Assembly: GCF_032490495.1 (NCBI RefSeq)
Contig: NZ_JAVYJB010000002.1
Coordinates: 1 to 64,000, forward strand
Direction: 5' to 3'
Origin: Pilosibacter fragilis
GTDB lineage: Bacteria; Bacillota; Clostridia; Lachnospirales; Lachnospiraceae
Length of the DNA stretch: 64,000 bases
The translations under genes were made by a program, and so were the position numbers. This document shows, piece after piece, positions 24,335-33,093 of this stretch (position 1 is the first letter of the stretch; each line of letters opens with the position of its first letter). A model generated the notes under the pieces. The model saw only the letters and a list, made by a program, of their open reading frames with translations. It did not search any database and was not told where the DNA came from.

Positions 24335-24985
24335 TTATTGTTCGAGTTTTGCCATACATGCTTCGATACCGGCATGATCCGGATAGAAAAACTTATGGCT
24401 TTTGTGATAATAGCGGATGATCTGCTGCAATTCAGATGCATATTCCATCCAATACTGATAAGCAGTTTGTACGTAATCGGAACCGTTGTGATACTGAGCT
24501 TTGATTTCTTTCGTCGGGATCGTCCACCAGATCATGTCGACGGCATACATTTCGGTAACATGGCAAAAATCACACCAGGCTTTAAAGCGATCGTTCACGT
24601 GAAAGGTCTGCTCATTGTGCAGATAATCGACAATCGCATCACCCAGGTAGGAAACCGGCCAGAGCACTTCGTAATCGTCAAATATACCGCTGATATCATA
24701 AGCACGGGCTTTCTGAAGCTCATCGAATGTGCATCCCTCCTGGATATCGGCCCATACAATATGCCCTCTATCCTGCGCCCAGCATAACTGTCCGCCAAAA
24801 GCAGTTTTAAGCATATTGGCGAAATAATAACAGTATCCGGCGGAAAATAGATGATCAATTTGCTCCCCGGATTTCCCGTCTCGGTCAGGGAAATTTGTAA
24901 TTTCATCAATGAATTTGATAACCTTAAGATTTACCTCTCCCTGAAATTTTTCTGTATTGGTGTACCATTCTAATAAGTGTCCCAT
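24335..24985 (-). CDS. hypothetical protein, 216 residues
   Basis: No family recognised with confidence. The sequence has the stretch SAGYCYYFANMLKTAFGG followed by CWAQDRGHIVWADI, a Cys-then-His arrangement that would fit a papain-like fold, but this is only a pattern. The C-terminal half is aromatic-rich and helical. It has AAAGGAG 7 bases before ATG and ends 10 bp before the ATP-grasp-like gene, so it belongs to that operon. No membrane segment. Confidence 0.55.
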   Translation of the reverse strand: MGHLLEWYTNTEKFQGEVNLKVIKFIDEITNFPDRDGKSGEQIDHLFSAGYCYYFANMLKTAFGGQLCWAQDRGHIVWADIQEGCTFDELQKARAYDISGIFDDYEVLWPVSYLGDAIVDYLHNEQTFHVNDRFKAWCDFCHVTEMYAVDMIWWTIPTKEIKAQYHNGSDYVQTAYQYWMEYASELQQIIRYYHKSHKFFYPDHAGIEACMAKLEQ

Positions 24986-25086
24986 ATTTTTCTCCTTTGT
25001 TAAAACAGCGAGAGTTCTTTGGACCGTGTCACGTCACAATCCAAGTCTCTCACATGTTTACATTCTGTACTCATATTATTTTTTCG

Positions 25087-25236
25087 TTACAAATTATCTG
25101 TATTGATCCAATATCCTGCTGTCTTCATTTCCTCATAACTATCGAAACCATGCTGCAATGCGACAATATCCAGATAATCCTCCAGCGGCATCGCACCCAT
25201 GTTGGTATTCACAATCTTTTCTGCACTTTCGCCCAT
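25087..25236 (-). CDS. 49-residue acidic protein
   Basis: A short gene with AAAGGAG 6 bases before ATG. The peptide starts MGESAEKIVNTNMG and continues PLEDYLDIVALQHGFDSYEE, a pattern seen in small plasmid proteins that end in a TAGYWI-like tail. It sits 41 bp after the 25278-25904 gene and about 100 bp before the next gene in the same direction, so it is probably in the same operon. Function unknown. Confidence 0.6.
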   Translation of the reverse strand: MGESAEKIVNTNMGAMPLEDYLDIVALQHGFDSYEEMKTAGYWINTDNL

Positions 25237-25277
25237 AAGATTCTCCTTTGCTTTTCTGCAAATTGCCGTCTTTTTTG

Positions 25278-25904
25278 TTACTGCACTACCGTAAAATCAG
25301 TCGGTATAAATTTCGATGGCCAGCGATAATGTCCATCACTCCAAAAAGTACGCGAGCCGACGCAGCGCTTCTGAATTGTTACCGTATCACCGGCGTGGAC
25401 CACTCCGTTGCCATAATTTTGATCAGCAACGAAACTGATCCATGTAAATAATGGCAGTGCATTCAGTTTTTCTCTGCTTTTCCGATATTTTCTTACTTGC
25501 TCTGCATATTCCTTGCATTTTTCGCGCCAGGCGAGTGCGGTTTTATTTTCTGTCTGACTTAAGCATTTCAGAATACCAACCGGGCAACGCGCTTCTGGTC
25601 CCATGGTTTCATCCATATCTTTATAAGCAAAGTTGTAATAATCCCGCTGGTTAGTCTGCGTTAAAAAGATGACTGCATAAACATCCTGCTCTGCCTCCGG
25701 AATCGTTTCAAATTCATCGTTGTGTCCAGTGCGTCTTAACAGGGGCCGGATTGCCGCATAGTATGTAGCTCCGACCATGCTGGACTTGACCACGGCGAAA
25801 TGCCCCGCATTCAGTCCTTCCAACCAGTACGCATCACATTCCCGCTTCCGGTCCACTCTGCCTGATTTTGTGTAATACTGTGCATGATAACTTGTCCATC
25901 CCAT
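25278..25904 (-). CDS. MGWTSYHA-type hypothetical protein (phage/plasmid family)
   Basis: A 208-residue protein opening MGWTSYHAQYYTKSGRVDRKRECD, an opening I associate with a family of uncharacterised phage and mobile-element proteins (DUF6927-like; name from memory). The middle is a degenerate alpha/beta domain (GATYYAAIRPLLRR, VYAVIFLTQTN) and the C-terminus is beta-rich (AGDTVTIQKRCVGSRTFWSDGHYRWPSKF). The start has AAAGGAG 7 bases upstream. No promoter was found between it and the terminator-like hairpin at 25931, so it may be expressed by read-through from the helicase gene. Confidence 0.6.
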   Translation of the reverse strand: MGWTSYHAQYYTKSGRVDRKRECDAYWLEGLNAGHFAVVKSSMVGATYYAAIRPLLRRTGHNDEFETIPEAEQDVYAVIFLTQTNQRDYYNFAYKDMDETMGPEARCPVGILKCLSQTENKTALAWREKCKEYAEQVRKYRKSREKLNALPLFTWISFVADQNYGNGVVHAGDTVTIQKRCVGSRTFWSDGHYRWPSKFIPTDFTVVQ

Positions 25905-25930
25905 ATGTTTTCTCCTTTTTTGTATATTGT

Positions 25931-25966
25931 AAAACAGCCCCGTCTACGCATCTGCATGAACGGGGC
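25931..25966 (-). terminator. terminator-like hairpin after the nuclease-helicase gene
   Basis: Minus-strand stem GCCCCGT / ACGGGGC with a 16-base loop, followed by TGTTTTAC. The T run is short, so partial read-through is plausible. Confidence 0.65.
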
Positions 25967-25978
25967 GTTGTTTGGAAG

Positions 25979-28771
25979 TTACGCTGTTTTCTTTTTTCGA
26001 CTCTTTTTTGCAGCCTCTTTTTCTGCTTTACGTTTTTCCGCTTCATGGTCAACCGGATCATAGGTTTCTCCAAGAATCTGGTAAACTTCACGCAGAAACT
26101 GATTCTGCTCATAACCGGTTTCTTTTGTACCATAGGCAATGTACTGCCCGGTTACAGTCAGGGAATCCCTGGCTCTTGTCATTGAAACGAAAAGAAGTCT
26201 TCTGGTTTCCTCTAAACGTTTCTTGGAATTCCGGCTGTTTTTGTGCAGGTACTCGGAATCGTATTTTGAAACACTGTTAAACACATATTTCCATTCCAAT
26301 CCTTTGGAAGAATGTGCGGTGACCAGGGTGACCCCCTCGTATTTTTGTTCCATTCGCTTTTCTTCCTTTTCGCCGTAACGCTTAAAATCGCGGATATACT
26401 CCAGTTCACTCTGCAGATCCTCATTGGCGTATACCAGATCAAGGAAATGAGCGTAAATTTCATCGTCACCTTTGATATCATCAAGCATCTGGTGGAAGAT
26501 TACACGCTGCACATCAAATGGCAGGTCCTCCATGGATTCAAAGGAATCCTTCAGCTGTTCTACTGCCTCTGTTACGGCATCATCATCCATATCCGCAATC
26601 AGATCGCCATCATGCTGTGCAACCAGATAGTCAAAATAACACTTAGTCGCGTCGGGTTCATAGAATGCCATGGCTAACGAAAGCGCCGCCTTTACACGGC
26701 TGTTTTCCATTAAACGCAGTGGATTTTTCATTACCCACGGGATGCGGTTTTTGGAAAGAGCTGCGGACATTTCGCTGATCTCATTTTTTGTGAACGCGAT
26801 AAACGCAATCTCTTCCGGTTGCACACCGCTATCAATCAGTTCTCCGATCTGATCCGCGATCCACGCGTATTCATCCTGCTTCTTAAAGAAGCCCTTGACT
26901 CTGGTGCTACCGCCATTCCCTCTTGTGGAAACCATGGTTTTATCCACTTTTTCCGTATTGAGGTCATTGACCGCATTGGAAAGCTCCACGACTTCCTCGC
27001 AGCTTCTGCGATTCTCTGTCAGAAACAATTCCGTACCGCTTACACCCATTTTCGTAAAGAAATGGATAATATTATCCGGCGATGTATTGCGGAAAGAGTA
27101 AATGGACTGAGCGTCATCGCCAACCACCATAAGACTCTTAAATGACGGGCAGGCGCAAAGACGTTTGATCTTGTCAAGCTGGCCATCATTACTGTCCTGA
27201 AATTCATCCACCACGATATGCTCAAAACCGTAGCGTTCCTCCAGGTAATCCGGGTGTGCATCCAGGAACTTGTTGGCAAGCGGTTCCTGATCAGCAAACT
27301 GTACCAGGTTATCTTTCTTAAGTTCCTCGTTATACCGTTTACACAGTGCCAGAATATCACGAAGCTGATTGGTATCAAGACTGCTGATATAACCGGAGTC
27401 TATGATGGCATGCTGCAGGTTGTTCACCGACGCGGGATCATCCGGGTCAAGGTTCTCCGCTTTAATCACTTCAATCACCTTGGATACGCAGGCGAGCGCC
27501 CCGTGGTCCATGGTATAGTTCAAATAATCAAGTCCAGGAATCTCTTTCTCTTCCAGCAGTCTTGTGATCGTAACGTAATTGCGCACGCGATCAATAACAT
27601 TAGGCATGGCTGTAAAGCCAAGCTCTGCGTAATTTTCCTTCACGATCTGGAAATCAAAGCTGTTGAATGTCATGGCCTGAATGTCATCCGTCCCGATATT
27701 TAAACCTCTTGCCGATGCTTTCTTGGCAAGGCGCTCCTTCATTTCCGTAGCGCCCGCCTCCGTAAAAGTGATAAAAAGCATCTTATGCGGGTCGGTCCCG
27801 GCTTCAAACATCCTGGCTCCGCGCTCAGTCATGCATTCGGTTTTTCCGGTTCCGGCGCCTGCGTTGACCTTGCAGTAACCTTCCCGGAAATCGATCACCC
27901 GCTGCTGTGCATCGGATGGCACGATTTTCCCTTGTTTGCCTGACAATGTTTTTTCTTCGTACTTCTCTGGGAGCTTCTGCCAGAAACACTGCGTATACAT
28001 CTTGCAGTATCGGCAATTATCTTCTCCGCACATATCAGAGCCCTCTGTGTAAGTCTCCAATTGATCACGGAACATTTCATCATTCGGGGTATCTCCCATG
28101 GTATCACTCCATACTTCTTCAAGCGTTACCACATTGCCTCCGTTTCCGGAAAAGAAATCCATGTCCGAAAGCGTATCAGCTGTATCTGTGGTTTTACGCA
28201 TGAAATAGTAGGAAGCCTTCACCTTCCAGATTTTTCCTGCCGGCACGAGCGTGCGTGCATAGCGGAGCAGGAAATATAACTCCAGACAGTTATTGACGGA
28301 TGCATCCTGTTTGCGCCCTTTCTGGGTAACTGTCGGTTTGCCAAGACGGTACAGCACCACTTCCACGCTGTCCTGTTCGAAAAATGCTGCGTCCGGGAAT
28401 ACCGTCACCTGGTATTCTCCCTCCACAATATGCTTTGGACCGACAAAGGTTGCTTGGCGCTTCTCAGAATTTGCCGCGCGCAGGAATAGTTTACAAAGGC
28501 GTTCTGCCTTAGCTTTTCTCTGTTCCGGCAGAAGCATCTGCTCGTCATCAAGTCCTTCTTCCACAAGGCCCATAAACTCGCCCGGTTTATATTTTCCGGC
28601 AAGGTAGCCTTTCATCAGATCCTTCATCAGGATCGCTTCATCAAAGTTGGATTCCTTTACAGTATCCAGAATGCCGTTCAGACCATCATAATTACGAAGC
28701 ACCTTACAACGATCTGCACCACGGAATTCCGAACTTCTCTTTTCTATATAGCCATTTTCATTTTTTCTCAT
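25979..28771 (-). CDS. UvrD-family helicase fused to an N-terminal Cas4/AddB-like nuclease region
   Basis: A 930-residue protein. Residues 100-265 look like a PD-(D/E)xK nuclease region of the Cas4/AddB/Dna2 sort: VEVVLYRLGKP, ASVNNCLELYFLLRYAR, KVKASYYF, closing with Cys residues at 248, 253, 256 and 262 (CGEDNCRYCKMYTQC) that would hold an iron-sulphur cluster or zinc. Residues 285-900 are a superfamily 1A helicase: Walker A NAGAGTGKTE (304-311), VVDEFQDS, DDAQSIYSFRN, TAHSSKGLEW, SMTRARDSL. The C-terminus is lysine-rich. It probably resects or unwinds DNA ends. Some nuclease residues are not obvious, so activity is uncertain. It follows the PARP gene by 31 bp in one operon. Confidence 0.8.
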   Translation of the reverse strand: MRKNENGYIEKRSSEFRGADRCKVLRNYDGLNGILDTVKESNFDEAILMKDLMKGYLAGKYKPGEFMGLVEEGLDDEQMLLPEQRKAKAERLCKLFLRAANSEKRQATFVGPKHIVEGEYQVTVFPDAAFFEQDSVEVVLYRLGKPTVTQKGRKQDASVNNCLELYFLLRYARTLVPAGKIWKVKASYYFMRKTTDTADTLSDMDFFSGNGGNVVTLEEVWSDTMGDTPNDEMFRDQLETYTEGSDMCGEDNCRYCKMYTQCFWQKLPEKYEEKTLSGKQGKIVPSDAQQRVIDFREGYCKVNAGAGTGKTECMTERGARMFEAGTDPHKMLFITFTEAGATEMKERLAKKASARGLNIGTDDIQAMTFNSFDFQIVKENYAELGFTAMPNVIDRVRNYVTITRLLEEKEIPGLDYLNYTMDHGALACVSKVIEVIKAENLDPDDPASVNNLQHAIIDSGYISSLDTNQLRDILALCKRYNEELKKDNLVQFADQEPLANKFLDAHPDYLEERYGFEHIVVDEFQDSNDGQLDKIKRLCACPSFKSLMVVGDDAQSIYSFRNTSPDNIIHFFTKMGVSGTELFLTENRRSCEEVVELSNAVNDLNTEKVDKTMVSTRGNGGSTRVKGFFKKQDEYAWIADQIGELIDSGVQPEEIAFIAFTKNEISEMSAALSKNRIPWVMKNPLRLMENSRVKAALSLAMAFYEPDATKCYFDYLVAQHDGDLIADMDDDAVTEAVEQLKDSFESMEDLPFDVQRVIFHQMLDDIKGDDEIYAHFLDLVYANEDLQSELEYIRDFKRYGEKEEKRMEQKYEGVTLVTAHSSKGLEWKYVFNSVSKYDSEYLHKNSRNSKKRLEETRRLLFVSMTRARDSLTVTGQYIAYGTKETGYEQNQFLREVYQILGETYDPVDHEAEKRKAEKEAAKKSRKKKTA

Positions 28772-28802
28772 GCCGTTCTCCTTTGATCATTCAGGTTCCC
28801 GC

Positions 28803-30095
28803 TTACGCGGAAACCTTGATTACATACTCCACGCTGTCCTGGCAGTCCTGATAGACAATGACCTCATCCATCATGAATCCAGAATATCTGGACTCCGCCC
28901 AGGTGCATAATGCATCCGGCGCAATGGATTTCAGTTTTTCCCAGCACAGACCGCTGTCCAATCCAAGATGCCCGTCATAATAAGTGCCGTCTTTTCCGAC
29001 CGCAACCTTGCAGACTAAAAGCAGACCATAACTCTGTCCACCGCTTGTCCACTTCGCTCCGACTCTGGATGTATATCCCAAGGACTTGATAGCATCCGGT
29101 GCGAAATAGGAACCATATCCGTATGCCTTACCGGTGAGGACAGTATCTTTCGGCGGGCGGTTCTTGATGCCTGTTGTCAGGATAGACCAGACGTTTTCAT
29201 GCTTAGTGCCGTGGAATAAATATTTAATTCCATTTTCCATGGTCAGATCATTTGCTTTAGCAAATTCTTCCAGGTCATGTTCCGTTGCGTGGTTGCATAC
29301 TTTAAATGCCTCGATATACTTTCCTGCATTCCCGGTCAAAATCTGTTTTAAATAGTCTTCCTCTTCATCGGTTACCGGGCGCATTTCAATACCATTGGCA
29401 TCCAGGATTGTTTTTTCATCCTTGTGATCCATGCGATTTTCACGTACCTGGGAAACCATGATGTCGAACAGATCCTGCTCGTCTACCAGGATGCCCGCGA
29501 AATCCTGTTTGTGCTTCGCAAGATGCAGAGAGAGCTTGTCCATTCGTCTTGGAATGGCAGTATAAAGCAGCTTTAACTTGTTATTAAATTCTGCTACGCT
29601 CATATGATCCTGTCCCGCCACGAGATCTTTGATTGTCTGTTCGCCAAGCGCGATCATTTCATCTGAAATGTCATCAACCTTGACGGTATATGACTGTTCA
29701 AAGATGTGCTTTGCGAATGCAAGCAACTCATTCACAAAAGCCTGGGTTTTAGCATCCGGGATTTCTGCAAATGAACCATCCTGTACACCGCCATTCCGTT
29801 TGGTAACCTCGATCTTGTCCATTTTTTTAGTTTTGATCGGCATGTATCCCTTACGGATTTTAGCGGCATACACGTTGTCCCAGTCCTCAATCGGAAAGAT
29901 CTGGCTGGTCGGTTTATATCGCCCGATTGTGATACCTACTCTTCCAGTTGTGATTTTCATGGAACCATTTTTCAAGTTTTCCATGATAAAAAACTCATTG
30001 TGCCCACGTCCGGTTGCGGTTTCTTTGACATACGCCATTTCCACATACTCACGCGGGATCTCTTTCTTTTCTTCATTTTTCAGTAAATCTTCCAT
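28803..30095 (-). CDS. poly(ADP-ribose) polymerase with WGR domain
   Basis: A 430-residue bacterial PARP. Residues 5-100 are a WGR domain (FIMENLKNGSMKITTGRVGITIG), which in PARPs senses DNA breaks. A helical regulatory region follows, and residues 215-430 are the catalytic domain. The H-Y-E triad is visible: H295 in LFHGTKHENVW, Y330 in GYGSYFAPDA, E411 in MMDEVIVYQ, with spacing close to human PARP1. It should attach ADP-ribose chains to proteins near DNA damage using NAD. ATG 30095 follows AAGGAGG. It is the first gene of an operon with the nuclease-helicase, driven by a CCATAATT promoter 37 bp upstream. Confidence 0.92.
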   Translation of the reverse strand: MEDLLKNEEKKEIPREYVEMAYVKETATGRGHNEFFIMENLKNGSMKITTGRVGITIGRYKPTSQIFPIEDWDNVYAAKIRKGYMPIKTKKMDKIEVTKRNGGVQDGSFAEIPDAKTQAFVNELLAFAKHIFEQSYTVKVDDISDEMIALGEQTIKDLVAGQDHMSVAEFNNKLKLLYTAIPRRMDKLSLHLAKHKQDFAGILVDEQDLFDIMVSQVRENRMDHKDEKTILDANGIEMRPVTDEEEDYLKQILTGNAGKYIEAFKVCNHATEHDLEEFAKANDLTMENGIKYLFHGTKHENVWSILTTGIKNRPPKDTVLTGKAYGYGSYFAPDAIKSLGYTSRVGAKWTSGGQSYGLLLVCKVAVGKDGTYYDGHLGLDSGLCWEKLKSIAPDALCTWAESRYSGFMMDEVIVYQDCQDSVEYVIKVSA

Positions 30096-30131
30096 GATAT
30101 CCTCCTTCATGTCTTGTGATTCTTTCAGAGA

Positions 30132-30139
30132 AATTATGG
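30132..30139 (-). promoter_or_regulatory. class A promoter CCATAATT for the PARP operon
   Basis: Exact octamer preceded by CATCAAATC (the same CATCAAATC precedes the copy at 9702), 37 bp from ATG 30095. Confidence 0.75.
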
Positions 30140-30184
30140 GATTTGATGAATCAATATAGTGAATGGCGTGAAATATCGCAATTT

Positions 30185-30237
30185 ACCATATCCGCAGCAT
30201 TTCGCTCCATGCACGAACGCAAATGCGGGGTTATAAT
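30185..30237 (+). promoter_or_regulatory. class B promoter: ATATCCGCAG, 34 bp, TATAAT (uvrD)
   Basis: ACCATATCCGCAG (30185-30197), 34 bases, TATAAT (30232-30237). No convincing -35 box lies between. It is divergent from the class A promoter of the PARP operon. Confidence 0.8.
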
Positions 30238-30269
30238 AAGGTCAATGAATGAAACACAAAGGGGAAATA

Positions 30270-32381
30270 ATGATGTTCCAGAAAAATTTAGCTCAGGAAG
30301 AAGCTGTTCAGACTCATAACGGTCCGGTATTATTGGTAAGCTGCCCAGGCAGTGGCAAAACTACAACTATGCTCCGCCGTATCAATTCCATGATCACGTC
30401 CGGAATTCAGGCGAGTTCTATTGTGATGGTAACATTCACAGATGCTGCTGCGCAGGAAATGAAAGCCCGTTATATCAAAGAATATGGCGAATGTTGCGTC
30501 GCATTTTGTACAATACACTCCATGTGCCTTCGCATTTTAAAAGAATATTCTGACGTGCCTGTCAACGTTATACCTGCGGAAATTCAATATGGATTGCTCA
30601 GACAGTGCTTTCGTAAAATCCGCGTACCATACCGAAACGCGGAAATGCTCAAGGGTGCATTTACAGATATTAGCGCCTGCGCCAACAGCGGTTATGAACC
30701 AAGCATGTTTCATCCGGCTTCCGTTGATAAGAACATTTTTCCGGCGCTCTTTGCGGCATATCAGGAAGCAAAACGCGAAGCCGGATACCTTGATTTTGAC
30801 GATATGCTCTGCGTATGCAGAGATCTGCTTCGCTCCAACAGCACCGTTCTGACCACATTGCAGAAACGGTATCCCTATCTTTTATGCGACGAGTACCAGG
30901 ACACTAACTTGGTACAGAAGGATATCTTATACATGCTTGCCGGTGATACTGCAAATCTCTGTGTGGTCGGAGATGACGATCAGTCCATTTATGGATTTCG
31001 CGGCGCTACACCTGGAATCATGCTGGATTTTGAAAAAGATTTCCAGGATGCAAAAGTTATTTCCATGGATACCAATTACCGATCCAGACCGGAGATCATT
31101 GAAAAAGCCAGAAACCTTATCGGGCATAATAAAGAACGTTTCCGAAAAGACATTAAGGCTGCACGGGATGGACATGGTGATGTGATTGTCAAAACATTAA
31201 AAATACGCAGCGAGGAGCTTTCATGGATCGCTGCAAAAGTCAAATCCATGATTTCTGATGGCATTTCCGCACGCGATATCGCTGTTCTGGCGCGAACCAA
31301 TCTCCAGTTGGAAGATCTTGCATGTGCCTTTGACATTTTACAGATTCCCTATACGGCCGGTGAGTCCATACATGATGACTATGAACATTTTATTTTCCGT
31401 GACCTTATCTCCTATCTGACTTTGATGGAGGGAAACTGGGATAAAGAATGCTTTTTACGGATTCTGAACCGTCCGGTCAGATGGTTGAAGGAATCATTAT
31501 TTTCCACTCTTGACGGGTTTGATGAAAAAGCCATGATTCAGCTTGCTATGCTTCATAAGCCTTATGAAAAAAAAGCCGTGGAAGAGGTCAGGCGATTATA
31601 TAAAATACTGTGTGGTTCCCGTCAGTGTCCCCTTGTTGATATAATAAAAATTATCTGTAACGAATGCTGTTACCGCGCTTTTTTATGTGATTATGCAGAC
31701 AGTATCGGCATGGAACCTGGCGTGTTTTTTAGTAAACTGGATTTCTTTTTACGCGAAGCTGTGAAATATCGTTCCGTCAGCGAATGGATGGAAGCAGCTA
31801 AACGACATGTTGCCGCACACCGCAGGAAATTAAGTGAAAAGGATGATAATGCCGTTACCCTCGCTACCATGCATCGTTCCAAGGGGCTTGAATGGGAACA
31901 TGTGTTTATTTTGGATTGCTGCCAGAATATTATGCCTGGTAAAAATCCAGCAACCGCACAAGATAAAAATGGTTCTGAAAAATCAGCGTCTGAGATTGAG
32001 GAGGAGCGTCGTCTGTTCTACGTGGCCATGACGCGTGCAAGAGAATCCCTGTATCTATGTAATTACGCATATCGCGAGAAGAAAAGCAGACAATCCGGTG
32101 AAAATCCAGGATTTACTGGTGTTGCTCCTTCCATCTTTTTAGCGGAAATGCAGGAAGATCTGGAAGCGAAGAAAAAGAAAATAGAGTTGGATGAGAAAAA
32201 CAGAAAAGAAAGTGTATGCGCGATCCATGATGCGTTTCTCGAAGGCTCTCCAGCCACATTTGCAACCGGCATGGAAGTGCATCATTCTGAATTTGGCACT
32301 GGCACCGTTATACGCAAAACTCCTGCATTTGTAATCATCAATTTTGGTAATGAAAGCAAAATGTTTTTTCTGAATCTGTAA
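30270..32381 (+). CDS. UvrD/PcrA-type DNA helicase
   Basis: A 703-residue superfamily 1A helicase. Walker A SCPGSGKTTTML is near residue 25, LDFDDMLCVC and CDEYQDTN mark motif II, VVGDDDQSIYGFRGA motif III, TLATMHRSKGLEWEHVF motif V and YVAMTRARESLY motif VI. The C-terminal Tudor-like tail (MEVHHSEFGTGTVIRKTP, VIINFG) is typical of PcrA/UvrD and contacts RNA polymerase in known cases. ATG 30270 is chosen because AAAGGGG precedes it and the -10 box at 30232 leaves no room for the longer frame's own ribosome-binding site. It is a second, nuclease-free helicase; PcrA-type enzymes often serve rolling-circle or Rep-dependent replication. Confidence 0.92.
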   Translation: MMFQKNLAQEEAVQTHNGPVLLVSCPGSGKTTTMLRRINSMITSGIQASSIVMVTFTDAAAQEMKARYIKEYGECCVAFCTIHSMCLRILKEYSDVPVNVIPAEIQYGLLRQCFRKIRVPYRNAEMLKGAFTDISACANSGYEPSMFHPASVDKNIFPALFAAYQEAKREAGYLDFDDMLCVCRDLLRSNSTVLTTLQKRYPYLLCDEYQDTNLVQKDILYMLAGDTANLCVVGDDDQSIYGFRGATPGIMLDFEKDFQDAKVISMDTNYRSRPEIIEKARNLIGHNKERFRKDIKAARDGHGDVIVKTLKIRSEELSWIAAKVKSMISDGISARDIAVLARTNLQLEDLACAFDILQIPYTAGESIHDDYEHFIFRDLISYLTLMEGNWDKECFLRILNRPVRWLKESLFSTLDGFDEKAMIQLAMLHKPYEKKAVEEVRRLYKILCGSRQCPLVDIIKIICNECCYRAFLCDYADSIGMEPGVFFSKLDFFLREAVKYRSVSEWMEAAKRHVAAHRRKLSEKDDNAVTLATMHRSKGLEWEHVFILDCCQNIMPGKNPATAQDKNGSEKSASEIEEERRLFYVAMTRARESLYLCNYAYREKKSRQSGENPGFTGVAPSIFLAEMQEDLEAKKKKIELDEKNRKESVCAIHDAFLEGSPATFATGMEVHHSEFGTGTVIRKTPAFVIINFGNESKMFFLNL

Positions 32382-32397
32382 TCCTCTCCTATCAAAC

Positions 32398-32427
32398 AAA
32401 AACTCCCGGGTTGTCCTGGGAGTTTTT
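32398..32427. terminator. bidirectional intrinsic terminator
   Basis: Stem AAAAACTCCCGGG / CTGGGAGTTTTT with loop TTGTC gives T runs on both strands. It separates the convergent uvrD and camelysin-like genes. Confidence 0.92.
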
Positions 32428-32435
32428 GTTACTGC

Positions 32436-33041
32436 TTATTTTCTTGATAGAAATTCTGTCCATGCCTGTTTCCATGGATCACTGCCCGTAAATTCGGTAC
32501 CATCCTTATCAGCAGTCTGTACGGATTCTGCATAAACAATGATTTCATAATCCTGTACATCCGCCGCAGTCTGAAACGTCGTCTTTACCTTCTTAAATAA
32601 AGCATCTGTCGTTTTACCCGCAGCCACCGGTTCTGTATAGTAATAGTATCCTCCTAACTCCGCATCATCGGGCTCCTCGATATATGTCCAATGCTCCGGT
32701 AAATGATCCGCGTAGCTTTCCGCCGAAAAAAAGCTACTACCATCCGGGGATAATTCCGAAACATCTGCAACGTTTGAGTCTGAAAATGCTACATACACGC
32801 GTACATAGCACGGAACTGTCCCGGTATTTTTCACTTCCACATTTTTTTTGTATGTATTTTCTCCGGTGTTCATTTCTTTTGGCGGAGTAAAATCTTCTTT
32901 GATGGTAATTGTATTATATCCGACTGAGAGCTGGTTATTTACGATGCTTTTTGCCCGGAAGAGTGCTGCCGTTCCGCCGACGGCGGTCAGACAGATCATT
33001 GCAGCAAAACCAGTCAGAATCATTCTTTTTGATCGTCTCAT
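32436..33041 (-). CDS. SipW-dependent camelysin/TasA-like secreted protein
   Basis: A 201-residue secreted protein. Residues 1-30 are a signal peptide with the TasA/CalY-type end TAALFRAKSIVNNQLSVG, where SipW enzymes cut. The mature part is a beta-sandwich (VEVKNTGTVPCYVRVYVAFSD, YEIIVYAESVQ) like fibre-forming TasA/camelysin proteins. It would form or cap a surface fibre and is the natural substrate of the signal peptidase at 645-1193. It is the last gene of the topoisomerase operon. The ribosome-binding site AAAGGAGG is about 40 bases from ATG with a 9-bp hairpin between, so start selection may be regulated. Confidence 0.8.
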   Translation of the reverse strand: MRRSKRMILTGFAAMICLTAVGGTAALFRAKSIVNNQLSVGYNTITIKEDFTPPKEMNTGENTYKKNVEVKNTGTVPCYVRVYVAFSDSNVADVSELSPDGSSFFSAESYADHLPEHWTYIEEPDDAELGGYYYYTEPVAAGKTTDALFKKVKTTFQTAADVQDYEIIVYAESVQTADKDGTEFTGSDPWKQAWTEFLSRK

Positions 33042-33051
33042 ACGCCAATCC

Positions 33052-33088
33052 GTGCGCGGTCATCTTTAACCGCGCACGTCATCCCTCC
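33052..33088 (-). promoter_or_regulatory. hairpin between ribosome-binding site and start of the camelysin-like gene
   Basis: Perfect 9-bp stem GTGCGCGGT / ACCGCGCAC with loop TAAAGATG. The same stretch encodes a 14-codon frame MTCAVKDDRARIGV starting 1 base after GGAGG and ending in a TGA that overlaps the real ATG (ATGA), so either structure-assisted initiation or coupling is possible. Confidence 0.65.
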
Positions 33089-33093
33089 TTTCG

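Noticed and set aside
25412..25419. CCATAATT on the plus strand inside the 25278 gene
   Set aside because: It encodes NYG codons of a gene read on the other strand, with no gene start in the right direction nearby; likewise the copy near 38812 in the relaxase.
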